Shown piece after piece: positions 1-7,698 of a stretch of DNA of 46,859 bases; the first letter of the stretch is position 1, and each line of letters opens with the position of its first letter. Location of the stretch: positions 1 through 46,859 of the forward strand of contig NZ_JAYKTS010000028.1 of the NCBI RefSeq assembly GCF_037024155.1. The letters are read 5' to 3'. Source of the stretch: Bacillus sp. 2205SS5-2. Lineage in GTDB: Bacteria; Bacillota; Bacilli; Bacillales; Bacillaceae_K. The position numbers and the translations under genes are program-made. The notes beneath the pieces are model-generated. The model made no database searches, was not told where the DNA came from, and worked only from the letters and a program-made list of their open reading frames with translations.

Positions 1-66
1 GGTTTCGATATACCATGGTTCTGTAATATGAAAGAGACTATCAATATCTTGGATTTCTACCTTCAT
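1..66 (-). CDS. N-terminus of a protein running off the left edge, possibly an ISL3-type transposase
   Basis: The minus strand opens with ATG at 66 and reads 22 codons to the window edge (starting MKVEIQDIDSLFHITEPWYI). The LF-x-I-x-x-PWYI pattern resembles the start of ISL3/IS204-type transposases as I remember them, and an ISL3-like MITE and a lone ISL3-type end occur elsewhere in the window (20754-20983, 40462-40487). No terminal repeat is visible between 67 and 126, so the element boundary is not shown. The fragment is too short to be sure; an unrelated protein is possible. Confidence 0.4.
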   Translation of the reverse strand, partial: MKVEIQDIDSLFHITEPWYIET

Positions 67-125
67 TCCGAATCACCTACTAGTTCTACTATTTTAGTAA
101 CCAGTATGGACAGGGGTAAATCATT

Positions 126-794
126 TTAAACAGCGAAGAAGCTATTAATTTCGCTCATATTTGTCATGATTATTTTCGGATTGAACCTTTCAACATATGG
201 GTCGTTACCAATTGCAGCACATTTAGCCATTGTGTCTAATGCCACCAAGCTAAGAGGTCGCCTTTTCTCTAGCCATGCTTTCATCCTCTCCCAAGTCGGA
301 AAGCATAGAGCTGCTAATCTACCCCAATTATCATGAAACGTTATACAATTGTGTTCAATCCAATCAAGCACTTCATTTGAGCGAAATCTATGCAAACACG
401 AAAATACAGACATTATTAGTTCTTTATCGCTTAAAGATTGTAATTTTTCGAAAATGTATTTCAGACCTTCTTTGGCAGGTAAACTACTTGATGATGCCCA
501 AGACAATTGGATCAGGAAATCAGCATCGTAGTTATTCCAAAGTTCTCTAACCCAATCAGAAGCAACATCACCAAGAACATCAGCTATTATTTCTAACATT
601 CTTGATTTTACTTCATAATTTACAGTGTCATAAAATCGATATTTAACAGAATTTAATAGGGAAACTTTATCATGCTGTTTCAGAGCATAAATTACCTCAT
701 CCTCAAGGAACCATCTCGTAATTGAAAAATCTAACAACAATTCCAAATCATTTTTAACGCTTTCTAGTGTTGGTGCTATATCATTATCAGACAC
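126..794 (-). CDS. Hypothetical helical protein, HEAT-repeat-like
   Basis: A 222-residue protein with no recognised catalytic motif. It is rich in Leu, Trp and acidic residues and is built of short predicted helices (for example around EVIYALKQHD and LLNSVKYRFYD), reminiscent of HEAT-like proteins or of immunity proteins beside toxin loci; this is inference from composition only. The start is GTG at 794, and the stop of the upstream gene (TAG, 795-797) abuts it directly, so the two genes are translationally coupled and form one operon. The AGAAGAA upstream is a modest ribosome site. No signal peptide or membrane segment is seen. Confidence 0.6.
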   Translation of the reverse strand: MSDNDIAPTLESVKNDLELLLDFSITRWFLEDEVIYALKQHDKVSLLNSVKYRFYDTVNYEVKSRMLEIIADVLGDVASDWVRELWNNYDADFLIQLSWASSSSLPAKEGLKYIFEKLQSLSDKELIMSVFSCLHRFRSNEVLDWIEHNCITFHDNWGRLAALCFPTWERMKAWLEKRRPLSLVALDTMAKCAAIGNDPYVERFNPKIIMTNMSEINSFFAV

Positions 795-1046
795 CTATAC
801 TTTTTCTTCTGGTTGAGTTGCTTCTCCATCATCATCATAAAAATCATCATGTAATAAGAATTTCTTTGGAGAATGAATAACCGCTAAGTTATACCACTCA
901 ATAGGTTTAAGAGAATATTTTACTAATTTATTACGACACTCCATACAAAGCCTGAAAGGTTGTTTTTCATCATCAGATTCCTCAACAATGCTTATTAGAT
1001 TTATCTTACAGGATTCGCATACTTCAGTAGTAAACAAAACAACCAC
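795..1046 (-). CDS. Small zinc-ribbon protein
   Basis: An 83-residue protein with two CxxC pairs (CESC near residue 10 and CMEC near residue 34), the spacing of a treble-clef or zinc-ribbon knuckle, followed by a Trp/Tyr-rich segment and a very acidic tail (DDFYDDDGE). It probably binds one zinc ion; its function is unknown. An AAAGGAGTGGTTGTTTTG stretch precedes the start. It lies directly upstream of the HEAT-like gene with no gap, so both are likely co-transcribed and may act together. Confidence 0.65.
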   Translation of the reverse strand: MVVLFTTEVCESCKINLISIVEESDDEKQPFRLCMECRNKLVKYSLKPIEWYNLAVIHSPKKFLLHDDFYDDDGEATQPEEKV

Positions 1047-1064
1047 TCCTTTTTAACGTAATAA

Positions 1065-1534
1065 CTACTCCACTTTTATCACAAAATTATAATAGGCGTC
1101 ACCCAGAGATACGCTTTCTTTCTTTTCGTCCATCCAAATTACTCCATATAAAAAAAATAAACGCCTTTTGCAATAGGGGCTTTAAAAATACCATTATTAA
1201 TACTAACATCTGTTTTTTTACTGTTATTTATCTGAATTAATCTGAACTTATTTGGGGGTGTTTCATAGTTCATATTTAACTTAATTGAATCTCCAGCTTT
1301 AACTATTATAGGTTCTTTTCCTTTTAGAATCTCTTCTGGTCCTGCTTTCTCCACACATTTATCTTGCCAACAATAAGTTCCTAAAGTAGTTTCTTGTGTT
1401 TTATTTTCTACTTCAATTTCAACGATTGGGGGGGTTTCTCCATTTAGTACATTCCCGGTAATTGAGTTAAAAATAAATATTAATATAGAGAATAACCCCA
1501 ATAGAGTTAAGGATATTACAAGCCAATATTTCAT
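1065..1534 (-). pseudogene. Membrane-anchored extracytoplasmic protein, frameshifted in a poly-T tract
   Basis: The 131-residue reading frame starts at ATG 1534, has one N-terminal hydrophobic segment (residues 3-23, signal anchor) and an extracellular beta-rich domain with a Cys pair (CWQDKC). It stops at 1139 just after GVYFFYME. One extra T in the T-run near 1150 would restore the frame to a well-formed C-terminus (GVIWMDEKKESVSLGDAYYN, then FVIKVE) ending at TAG 1065-1067. The natural protein is therefore probably about 155 residues. The indel may be a real mutation, a phase-variable tract or a sequencing error. The ribosome site AAATGGAGGTATACAA is good. Function unknown. Confidence 0.65.
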
Positions 1535-1768
1535 TTGTATACCTCCATTTTTTATAACTTTTCACCTCAAGCTTTTATAAACCAAAAACGCGCCTCTATT
1601 TATAGAAACGCGCCTGATATAAATTTAATAACTAATATATATTGAGAATACTAGGGATAGGCCCTATTTTTTTGTGTATATAAATTTATATCTATTTTTT
1701 AAAATGATTTTGTATTAATTTCTTTACAGAATTCAAATCTCTTCCATAAATGGTATGTCAACACTAAA

Positions 1769-2625
1769 TCAAACAATCTTTTTAAGGGCTAAGTTTCTAT
1801 ATTCTACTGGACTTAGATAGCCAAGTGTACTGTGCGAACGGATATTATTGTACCAATTGATATAATCAAAAAGTTCAAGATCAAGCTGGTTAAGGGTGCT
1901 AAAGTGAGCTCCGTTTATTAATTCAGTTTTTAAGATCTTAAATGTTGCTTCTGCCACCGCATTATCATATGGATTTCCTTTATGGCTCAAAGAGCGTTCA
2001 ATCTGATATTTACTTAATAATTCATCAATGTTCACGTTTTTAAACTCAGATCCGCGATCTGTATGAAAGAGCTTCACATTCTCTAATGGCTGCTTAACCG
2101 TTGCGAAAGCACGTTGAACTAAAGCTGCGTCTTTGCGTTTTCCAACACTATAACCAACTATTGCTCTATTATATAAGTCAATTAAAAAACAGACGTAGTT
2201 CCAATGCTGGCCTACTTTGACGTACGTTAAGTCACTGACCAGTACAGTCATCTCTTCATCTACTTCAAATTCCCGATCTAACACGTTTCCAACGGAGTCT
2301 TCATTGGGGAGGGAACTCATTGGCTTGTAAGATGGCTGTGCATACTTTGATTGAATTCCAAGCTCTTCAATAGTCTACCAATACGGCGTCTAGATACCTT
2401 GTAACCAGCTTTTAAAAGCTTTCCTTTAATCTTGCGAGTTCCATATACTTTACGGTTTTCGTTAAAGATCTTTAGTATTTTTTCTTTTAATTCTTCTTCT
2501 TCTTTAGCTTTTTCTTGTTCTTTTTGAACCGCTATTTCAGCTTCATAATAAAAAGTACTTCGAGCTATTTGTAGGACTTCGCACATTGCTGATACCGAAT
2601 AGAGGTGTCGATTTTTCTGAATCAC
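1769..2625 (-). pseudogene. IS3-family transposase OrfB (DDE integrase), one-base frameshift
   Basis: Two frames carry one protein. The N-terminal part (2317-2625) holds the HTH_21 region with the family motif KVYGTRKIKGKL and RRIGRLLKS. The C-terminal part (1769 to about 2355) holds the rve catalytic core: VSDLTYV (first Asp), HTDRGSEFKN (second Asp) and NAVAEATFKILKTE (Glu), ending LGYLSPVEYRN. In the second frame the sequence just upstream reads LGIQSKYAQPSYKPMSS, the expected linker, so about one base is missing near 2355. All three catalytic residues remain, so only the shift inactivates it. Confidence 0.85.
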
Positions 2626-2627
2626 TT

Positions 2628-2909
2628 CTATTTTCGTCCCATGATCAGCACGGCTTGCTTTAAAATATCAACTTCCATTTCTAACTGTTTATTTCTTTTT
2701 CTTAACTCAATCAATTCTTGTTCCTCAGGGCTTCGATTATCTTTCTCTTTGAACGAACCAGACTGTTGAAATTGAGTAATCCATCTGTCTAAAGCAGAAG
2801 CTGTTAATTCATATTCACGTACAATATCTTGACGACTTTTTCCACCCTCATATAAAGCAACCACTTGCTTCTTAAACTCTGTGGTAAACGTTCTTCTTTT
2901 TTTGGACAT
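2628..2909 (-). CDS. IS3-family transposase OrfA (helix-turn-helix)
   Basis: A 93-residue OrfA. Its N-terminal HTH_Tnp_1 domain has the family-typical run TFTTEFKKQVVALYEGGKS, a second helix with DRWITQF, and a C-terminal leucine-zipper coiled coil (ELRKRNKQLEMEVDILKQA) used for dimerisation and for contact with OrfB. I place the start at ATG 2909 after GTGAGGAGCGAATC; a GTG at 2927 is possible. The C-terminus overlaps the OrfB frame at an AAAA run near 2632-2636, where a -1 ribosomal slip would make the OrfAB fusion usual for this family. Confidence 0.85.
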   Translation of the reverse strand: MSKKRRTFTTEFKKQVVALYEGGKSRQDIVREYELTASALDRWITQFQQSGSFKEKDNRSPEEQELIELRKRNKQLEMEVDILKQAVLIMGRK

Positions 2910-3133
2910 AGTAGATTCGCTCCTCACTTATTGTGTTTATTCTACTAGCCCTTATTTTTATTGTCCAACTAAGTGTAGCCTATTCAAATTTGCTAAGTCA
3001 TAAACCCTTTTCATCTCATATTAGGGAAGCTGCTGTTCAGCGAACGCCCTCTTAATTTAAACATTTATAAGCGGCTAATTTGGGGATTGATTACCTTCTT
3101 TTATGAATTAGAATTGATACTTAAACCCACGCA

Positions 3134-3700
3134 TTATTTTTCTTTTAATATTGAATACAGCCGATAAGCCTTATAGTAACTTCCACCTAAAAAGACAACC
3201 ATTAATGCGGGAAGCAATTTCAAAAGAACAAAAGGAGTTTCAAATAACAGCGCTTTCCAAAATAAAGAACCTTCCATATTCCAAAGACCTTCATGATATA
3301 ATCCCGAATCTCGATAGAACATAAAAGAATACGCTAGAAACACCATACCCAACCAAAATGAATATCCCATAAGTCTTTTATAATAATTAGCCTTTGATTG
3401 GCGGTCTGAGAAAATTTCATTTTGATCATCATTTTCCTTTTGCCAATATCGTATTCCACTAAGCCAATACCCCTTCAGATAGTTCCAACCGAAATCCTCA
3501 TAGATCCCTTTGTATTCGTCGAATTTTTCTTTGGACAAATGATTTTGATAGTCAAGTCGCATAACATATCTTTTTTTGGTTTTTTCGAATGTGTATATCC
3601 CCAGGCCACTAATGTTTATGCAGCGATAGCCTTTTTGTAATTGCTCATTCAGCCAATGCTCTTCTTTTTCTATATTAAAGAAAACTTTAAACTTCTTCAT
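3134..3700 (-). CDS. DUF2812 membrane protein, PadR-operon partner
   Basis: A 188-residue DUF2812 protein. The soluble N-terminal domain (residues 1-120) has the family features KFKVFFNIEKEEHWLNEQ and GYRCINISGLGIYTFE; two membrane helices follow (about 110-130 and 150-180) and a basic C-terminus. The start ATG at 3700 is chosen because the family usually begins MKKFK. It overlaps the end of the padR gene by 14 bases, so translation is coupled. DUF2812 genes are commonly paired with PadR regulators in Firmicutes; the molecular role is not known, and a sensor or effector controlled by the regulator is inference. Confidence 0.85.
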   Translation of the reverse strand: MKKFKVFFNIEKEEHWLNEQLQKGYRCINISGLGIYTFEKTKKRYVMRLDYQNHLSKEKFDEYKGIYEDFGWNYLKGYWLSGIRYWQKENDDQNEIFSDRQSKANYYKRLMGYSFWLGMVFLAYSFMFYRDSGLYHEGLWNMEGSLFWKALLFETPFVLLKLLPALMVVFLGGSYYKAYRLYSILKEK

Positions 3701-4004
3701 TTGCTTCACTTCCTTCATACAAAGATAAAATATGCAATAGCCTATCTTGTTCCATCTTCAATATTTTTCTTCCTTCTGTCGTTATCTTATAAATCTTTCT
3801 CCTACCTGAACTTCCAACAGATTCAATCCAATCATGCTTATTCAAGTTTTCAATCGCACCGTACAATGTACCAGCTGCTAAAATAACTGTTCCATTACTT
3901 ATCTCTTCTATCTTCTGCATTGCGGCATAACCGTGGAGTGGCTCCCGTAGAGCTAATAATATATAATGCATGGTTTCAGACAACGGCAATAACTTATGTT
4001 TCAT
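3687..4004 (-). CDS. PadR-family transcriptional regulator
   Basis: A 105-residue winged-helix repressor of the short PadR subfamily. It has the typical start LLPLSETMHYILLALREPLHGYA, a recognition helix within ILAAGTLYGAIENLNKH and the wing GRRKIYKITTEGRK, then a short dimerisation helix. The start ATG at 4004 is preceded by AGAGGGTGAGTAT. It is the first gene of an operon with DUF2812. Two copies of an 11-bp near-palindrome flank and overlap its promoter (4021-4031 and 4060-4070), which strongly suggests autorepression. The effector is unknown. Confidence 0.9.
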   Translation of the reverse strand: MKHKLLPLSETMHYILLALREPLHGYAAMQKIEEISNGTVILAAGTLYGAIENLNKHDWIESVGSSGRRKIYKITTEGRKILKMEQDRLLHILSLYEGSEANEEV

Positions 4005-4020
4005 ATACTCACCCTCTATT

Positions 4021-4079
4021 CAGTTCAACTGTATAGTGTAACTTAATATTAAGATATTACAGTTCAACTGAATAGTCAA
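4021..4079 (-). promoter_or_regulatory. padR promoter with two operator palindromes
   Basis: On the minus strand a -35 box TTGACT (4079-4074), a 17-base spacer and a -10 box TATCTT (4056-4051) form a sigma-A promoter. CAGTTCAACTG, an 11-bp near-palindrome, occurs at 4060-4070 inside the spacer and again at 4021-4031 in the leader, 39 bp apart centre to centre, close to four helical turns. This suggests cooperative binding of two PadR dimers on one DNA face. Confidence 0.75.
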
Positions 4080-4146
4080 TAACATTTTTTTAATTAATTT
4101 AATGAAATTAAAATAAGCTTTTAAACCAAGGAAAAAATTGAATTTT

Positions 4147-4185
4147 AAAAAGTCAATTTCCTTTATGCTGGGAAATCGACTTTTT
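4147..4185. terminator. Hairpin, likely bidirectional terminator
   Basis: A 15-bp near-perfect stem (arms 4147-4161 and 4171-4185) with a 9-base loop, flanked by AAAAA on the left and TTTTT on the right, as for a terminator working in both directions. Confidence 0.6.
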
Positions 4186-4316
4186 GTGTAATTTGAATCA
4201 ATTTATGTTGCAGACTTTTTGAATACAAGAGTTAACCACAATCTTAAACTAAACTGCCCTTTAACTTAATACCAATTATTTCAAAATCGAGCAGCTTACT
4301 CAAGAAAAACTTTAAA

Positions 4317-4345
4317 CAAAAAAGCTCATCCTGTTCTGGATAAGC
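4317..4345 (-). terminator. Terminator downstream of the RES gene region
   Basis: On the minus strand, an 8-bp stem with one mismatch (arms 4338-4345 and 4324-4331) is followed by TTTTTT. It would end transcripts coming from 4564-5580 or from the relic at 4369-4485. Confidence 0.55.
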
Positions 4346-4368
4346 CCCCTATATTGAAAAAAGCTAGT

Positions 4369-4485
4369 TTATAGTTTAGATTTCATTTGCTTAATAACAT
4401 TTATAACTAATTGAGGTTCGTCACGGCGTGTCCCTCCTCCATTTCGATTCTTTCCGCCTGATCTACTAAATTTAAGTATATTGAA
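4369..4485 (-). pseudogene. Short 3' gene relic of unknown origin
   Basis: An open frame without a start reads FNILKFSRSGGKNRNGGGTR and continues RDEPQLVINVIKQMKSKL to a stop at 4369-4371. The Gly/Arg-rich turn followed by an amphipathic helix looks like a genuine C-terminus, and the terminator at 4317-4345 sits right behind it, so this is probably the tail of a deleted gene. The family is not recognised. The rest of the 4080-4563 gap holds only the hairpins listed. Confidence 0.35.
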
Positions 4486-4563
4486 TTAATTTGCGGCTTC
4501 ATTAGAAAATTTAAAGAAATTAATTCAACTAGAAAGCAATATTCTTAGTAATTGGTTCAACTA

Positions 4564-5580
4564 CTAAAAAGAAAGTGTTATATCATCAAATTCCTCAGTT
4601 ACCCCTTTCTTAGATTCATAAATATAAACCTTTGGGTTATCTACTGGCTTTACTGCTGGCTCATCAGGATTGAACAAAATAAGGTTACTACCACTTGTCC
4701 TACTTGAAGAGTAAATAATTCCTTTGAACCCTGCTTGTCTAGCACAATCTGCTATAAATGTAGTTAGTAAATATTGTGGTCTCCATTTACTAGATCTATC
4801 AATTACCTTTTCGAATATAAAACGTGAAGCTAATAAAGCCTGAATCACTTCATTTTCCGAGGAACCTAAACCTGTCCATTCATGCCTTAAATCTAAAATC
4901 TGTGTTAATTCAAGCTTTTGAGAGTACTCCTGAATCCAAATTAGAGAAGGAATATCTGGATTTTCAAGAGTTTCTATCATTGCGAGCTCTTCGTTTTCAG
5001 CTAGATACAAAACACTTTGTCCCTGGTGATGAAACCTTCCACCTGAAGATAACCCGACCTGTGGTGCAGTCATATCCGATTGACCAAACACCTTCCCCTG
5101 GGATACTAGTCTTGCCCTTGCCCACCTCTAGTGTTTTACTTCAATTGATTCTACATTGCTCTTCGTTATTTCTTTATGAATTTTCTTTCCCATGGGATGC
5201 GCAAGAGCAAGGGACGGGTATTTTTCTAAGTGTAATCGAAAATCATATAGTTTATCAGCAAAACGGGAGATTATATGTTGATATTTCCTCTCTTCTTCTA
5301 GGACAGATGAATCCTCCGTACCAGCCACCTCGTATCGTTCAAAACCAGATTTCCCGCAGTTAGGACATTTCAAATGTGCAGCAATATCTTCACGGTATTC
5401 TTCAGGACATCTAACACTGTCAAAAATTTCATCAATCGTAGTTTCATTTCCAATTATCCAAATATAATCGCCACCATCATAAGGTTGACAGGTTATACAA
5501 TAATTTAATTCTATTTGTGCTTTATTTTTATATTTCTCTGCTGTTTTATTGAGTTCTGGTAAGTACTCTTGATAATCCAT
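4564..5580 (-). pseudogene. HEPN-RES protein (RES-type NAD+ phosphorylase toxin), interrupted by one in-frame TAG
   Basis: The first part (5128-5580, 150 residues) looks like the HEPN-associated N-terminal domain that precedes RES domains; it has a CITC and a CPNC pair and a helical segment. The second part (4564-5091) is the RES core: SGGRFHHQGQSVLYLAENEE, then a conserved C-terminal Ser region (YSSSRTSGSN). The two parts are in the same frame: the only interruption is TAG at 5128-5130, after which the reading runs RWARARLVSQGKVFGQSDM, which supplies the conserved Arg expected at the RES start. One nonsense change therefore separates the halves of a 338-residue protein. The start ATG 5580 has a strong AAAGGAGGAAAA site. 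RES domains usually consume NAD+ and are toxic; no obvious antitoxin gene lies beside it. It may be a dead gene, a readthrough product or a base error. Confidence 0.75.
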
Positions 5581-5734
5581 TTTTCCTCCTTTTAACCGTA
5601 TTCTTAAAACATTAATTTTAATATTAAACGAAGCTTTCGGATAGATTAATTATCCATTAGTTTCTAAATTCCTTCAACTGTTCCATTAAATGGCCCTTTA
5701 ATGGAACTACCGTATGTAGTTAATCCATTTATAT

Positions 5735-5766
5735 AAAAAAAAGCGGAAGATAACAAACTTCCGCTT
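5735..5766 (-). terminator. Terminator of the small gene at 5811-6050
   Basis: A perfect 9-bp stem (AAGCGGAAG at 5741-5749 with CTTCCGCTT at 5758-5766); on the minus strand the stem is followed by TTTTTTTT. It separates the small gene from the HEPN-RES gene, so the two are not obviously one operon. Confidence 0.75.
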
Positions 5767-5810
5767 AAATCATATAACGTTAATTTGTATAAGTCTTATT
5801 TATTTTATGT

Positions 5811-6050
5811 TTAATTATCGAGTAAAATATATCTTCCTCTACCTCCCCTTCTTAGCATCCTATACTCAGCATTGACCCTAGAACTTTTGCTTCCACCCTC
5901 AGAAACTGAGACCATATCAGCCATAATAGTTCCAAAATCACTCCATTTATCGCCATATTTCAGCTTAACTAAGTGTGTTACTTCTTCTATAGAACATTCT
6001 TTATTAAGATGCTTGAATGCGCCAATTATTGCTTCTGGTTGAGTTGTGAT
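5811..6050 (-). CDS. Small unknown protein with apparent ATC start
   Basis: A 79-codon open frame: TTQPEAIIGAFKHLNKECSI, then EEVTHLVKLKYGDKWSDFGT, a Gly/Ser-rich turn and a basic C-terminal strand region RRGGRGRYILLD, ending TAA at 5811-5813. It looks like a small winged-helix or nucleic-acid-binding protein, but the family is not recognised. There is no ATG, GTG or TTG at the proper place: a perfect AGGAGG lies seven bases before an ATC codon (6048-6050) in the right frame, and a stop codon lies just upstream. Either the natural ATG has mutated to ATC or a rare ATC start is used (infC-like). A clean terminator follows. Confidence 0.55.
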   Translation of the reverse strand: MTTQPEAIIGAFKHLNKECSIEEVTHLVKLKYGDKWSDFGTIMADMVSVSEGGSKSSRVNAEYRMLRRGGRGRYILLDN

Positions 6051-6247
6051 TGAATTCCCTCCTACCGATTATAGAGTCAATAAAGCCCATTAAATTTCTT
6101 TAATGGACTAAATCTCTAAATATCTCTACAATTCTTTTCGTTATATAAGTATGCTTATGTATAATTTATCTTTTTTTTCCTTCTAAACAATATGTGTTTT
6201 TTCGATATCTAGTATTTTCTTTCTTCTACAAACGCCCCCTTTAATGG

Positions 6248-6277
6248 AAGAGGTTCAACATACTCACTGAACCTCTT
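6248..6277. terminator. Hairpin behind the lipoprotein gene
   Basis: A perfect 10-bp stem (AAGAGGTTCA at 6248-6257, TGAACCTCTT at 6268-6277), 11 bases after the lipoprotein stop. It has no good U-tract, so it may be an attenuated terminator or an mRNA 3'-end stabiliser. Confidence 0.5.
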
Positions 6278-6287
6278 ATCCAAAACT

Positions 6288-6764
6288 CTATTCAAATGAT
6301 TCCGCTATCGAAATCATTGTTTCTTTGTTAATTTCTGTATCTAATTCAATCGTTTGATATTCTAAAATGTAATGATAATCCCCATCTTTCCAATGTACAG
6401 ACGGACCGGTTATTTCATTGACAGCATAAAAACCTTCATTTCCGTTTATCTTTACTTCTTCTTGATTTTCCAATTCTTCTTCATATGTAACTGGAGATGA
6501 ATGGACGACCAATGTAAAAATTTCATCGTTTTCACCCGTTATTTTTGTTTCGTGTCTAGTCGATTCGTGTTGCGGTTTCAATATTTCATATTTTGTAATA
6601 GATATTGGAAAATTTGTAGGTAATTTAGGTTCTACTCCTTCCTTTTCTAAATCACTTGCAAGTTCGCTGTTATCATATGTCACTAAGTTATTCCCATTGC
6701 CATTGTTGGTGCAGCCTATCAGAAGAAAAGATGCTGCAATTATCAAAAAGAAAATACTCCTCAT
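6288..6764 (-). CDS. Lipoprotein, DUF4367-like
   Basis: A 158-residue secreted lipoprotein. The signal peptide is short and ends with the lipobox LIGC (Cys at residue 18), followed by an Asn/Gly linker. The mature domain ends with a WKDGDYHYILEY beta pair and a helix ETMISIAESFE, the pattern of DUF4367 domains. The ribosome site AAGGGGG sits 7 bases before ATG 6764. It stands alone and its role on the outer face of the membrane is unknown. Confidence 0.8.
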   Translation of the reverse strand: MRSIFFLIIAASFLLIGCTNNGNGNNLVTYDNSELASDLEKEGVEPKLPTNFPISITKYEILKPQHESTRHETKITGENDEIFTLVVHSSPVTYEEELENQEEVKINGNEGFYAVNEITGPSVHWKDGDYHYILEYQTIELDTEINKETMISIAESFE

Positions 6765-6862
6765 AATGTAACCCCCTTATAATTTTACTTACGGACAAAT
6801 GAGCAATTAGTTTCAATTATTCAAATTAATGTATCTGTGGGTCTTCCTCCATTATTTTGACC

Positions 6863-7030
6863 TTAACTTGAACAAAGGGCATTTATATGTTCAACAATCG
6901 CCCCCATTTCTGGAACAACTTCATTGACATTAAACATCTATTTTCGGTTTTTTTCCATTCTTGCCCCTGAAATCTAGAATCGTTTCCGTACCCCTTTTTA
7001 TTTCATCGCCGTAACAAAAATGTTGTATAA
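6863..7030 (-). pseudogene. Fragment of an unidentified protein C-terminus
   Basis: Continuous coding sense in two frames: ETILDFRGKNGKKPKIDV, a stop/shift, then VNEVVPEMGAIVEHINALCS to a stop at 6863-6865. The text reads as one conserved C-terminus broken by an indel. It lies directly behind the DinB relic in a mosaic of fragments. The family is not recognised. Confidence 0.35.
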
Positions 7031-7031
7031 G

Positions 7032-7380
7032 GTTCTTCTACAGCTTCTTTGATCCTAAATTTCAATACTTTCTCAATCCTACAAACTTGATATTCGAGCA
7101 ATAAGATTAATTCATGAATTGGTGGTACCTCTTCTCCCCAATCGCTTGTTTTAGTACCTGGACTCAATAATTCTGTAATTTGATCAGGTAAGTTAATTTC
7201 TTCCCCAGTAAAATGAAAGGCGAACTGTTCTTGGACGACCTATATATGCCCGAGATTCCAGTTACTATTGTTATTATATCCTTCTAGAATGGATAGTGAT
7301 GGCCCATCATTCATATCTGCCACATGGCCAACCGTATTATCCCGAACAATTCTTAATCAAATCCAAAATGCAGGAGATTC
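7032..7380 (-). pseudogene. DinB-superfamily protein relic
   Basis: Reading LRIVRDNTVGHVADM, then WNLGHI, TAG at 7240-7242, then VVQEQFAFHFTGEEINLP and EEPYTT. This is the N-terminal two thirds of a DinB-family four-helix protein, including the N-LGH segment whose His normally helps to bind metal. There is no start codon, an internal amber stop, and the C-terminal helix bundle has been replaced by unrelated sequence. Clearly non-functional. Confidence 0.7.
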
Positions 7381-7698
7381 CCGGTTACTGCGTAAATTAT
7401 TAATAATCAACGCAAAGAAAACAATAATCACCGAGCCGATTATTACCGGTGTAATTAAGTAACTCCAACTGAACTGATAACGGCACATTTTGCATTCGTA
7501 TAATTTGTTTTTACGGCTAAATGTTAAATAGTATTCAGAGTGATCACATTTATCACACTGATACCCGTTTTTCCATTTCAAACGAAACAAATGATCTTGG
7601 CATTCTACTTCTGAAGAGAACTCTTTTTGAAACTTCACTAAGTTCATTTTCATGTAAGCCTTTATATGAATCAGTCTCTCAGGTATTGTTTCTACCAT
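7357..7698 (-). pseudogene. Chimeric fragment: IS1595 transposase zinc ribbon joined to a membrane segment
   Basis: Residues 18-75 (about 7474-7647) match the N-terminal zinc ribbon of IS1595-family transposases: FQKEFSSEVECQDHLFRLKW, CDKC, then YECKMCRYQ. The frame then switches to an unrelated transmembrane helix (YLITPVIIGSVIIVFFALII) and runs, in the same frame, up to the start of the DinB relic. No catalytic transposase domain remains. This is a deletion or recombination junction, not a functional gene. Confidence 0.65.

Larger units (their letters stand above)
1756..2980 (-). mobile_element. IS3-family insertion sequence (OrfA/OrfB type), frameshifted
   Basis: The element is about 1.2 kb, with OrfA (helix-turn-helix) and OrfB (DDE integrase) on the minus strand. 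Imperfect inverted ends are visible: left CAACACTAAATCAAACAAT (about 1759-1777) and, read on the minus strand, right CTACACTTAGTTGGACAAT (about 2961-2979), both leading inward to AAGGGC. Exact ends and target duplication are not resolved. OrfB carries a one-base frameshift, so the copy is probably inactive unless supplied in trans. Confidence 0.85.

Noticed and set aside
1754-1770. TGTCAACACTAAAT shared between the IS3 left end and the MITE right end (20956-20969)
   Set aside because: 14 bases match, but the IS3 element has its own matching right end and the MITE has ISL3-type ends and an 8-bp duplication, so a common origin is not supported.
3422-3886. Plus-strand frames of 72 and 81 codons
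   Set aside because: Antisense to DUF2812 and padR, which have family motifs and coupled starts.
4824-5363. Plus-strand frame of 179 codons
   Set aside because: Antisense to the HEPN-RES gene; the minus strand has domain motifs, codon sense and a strong ribosome site.
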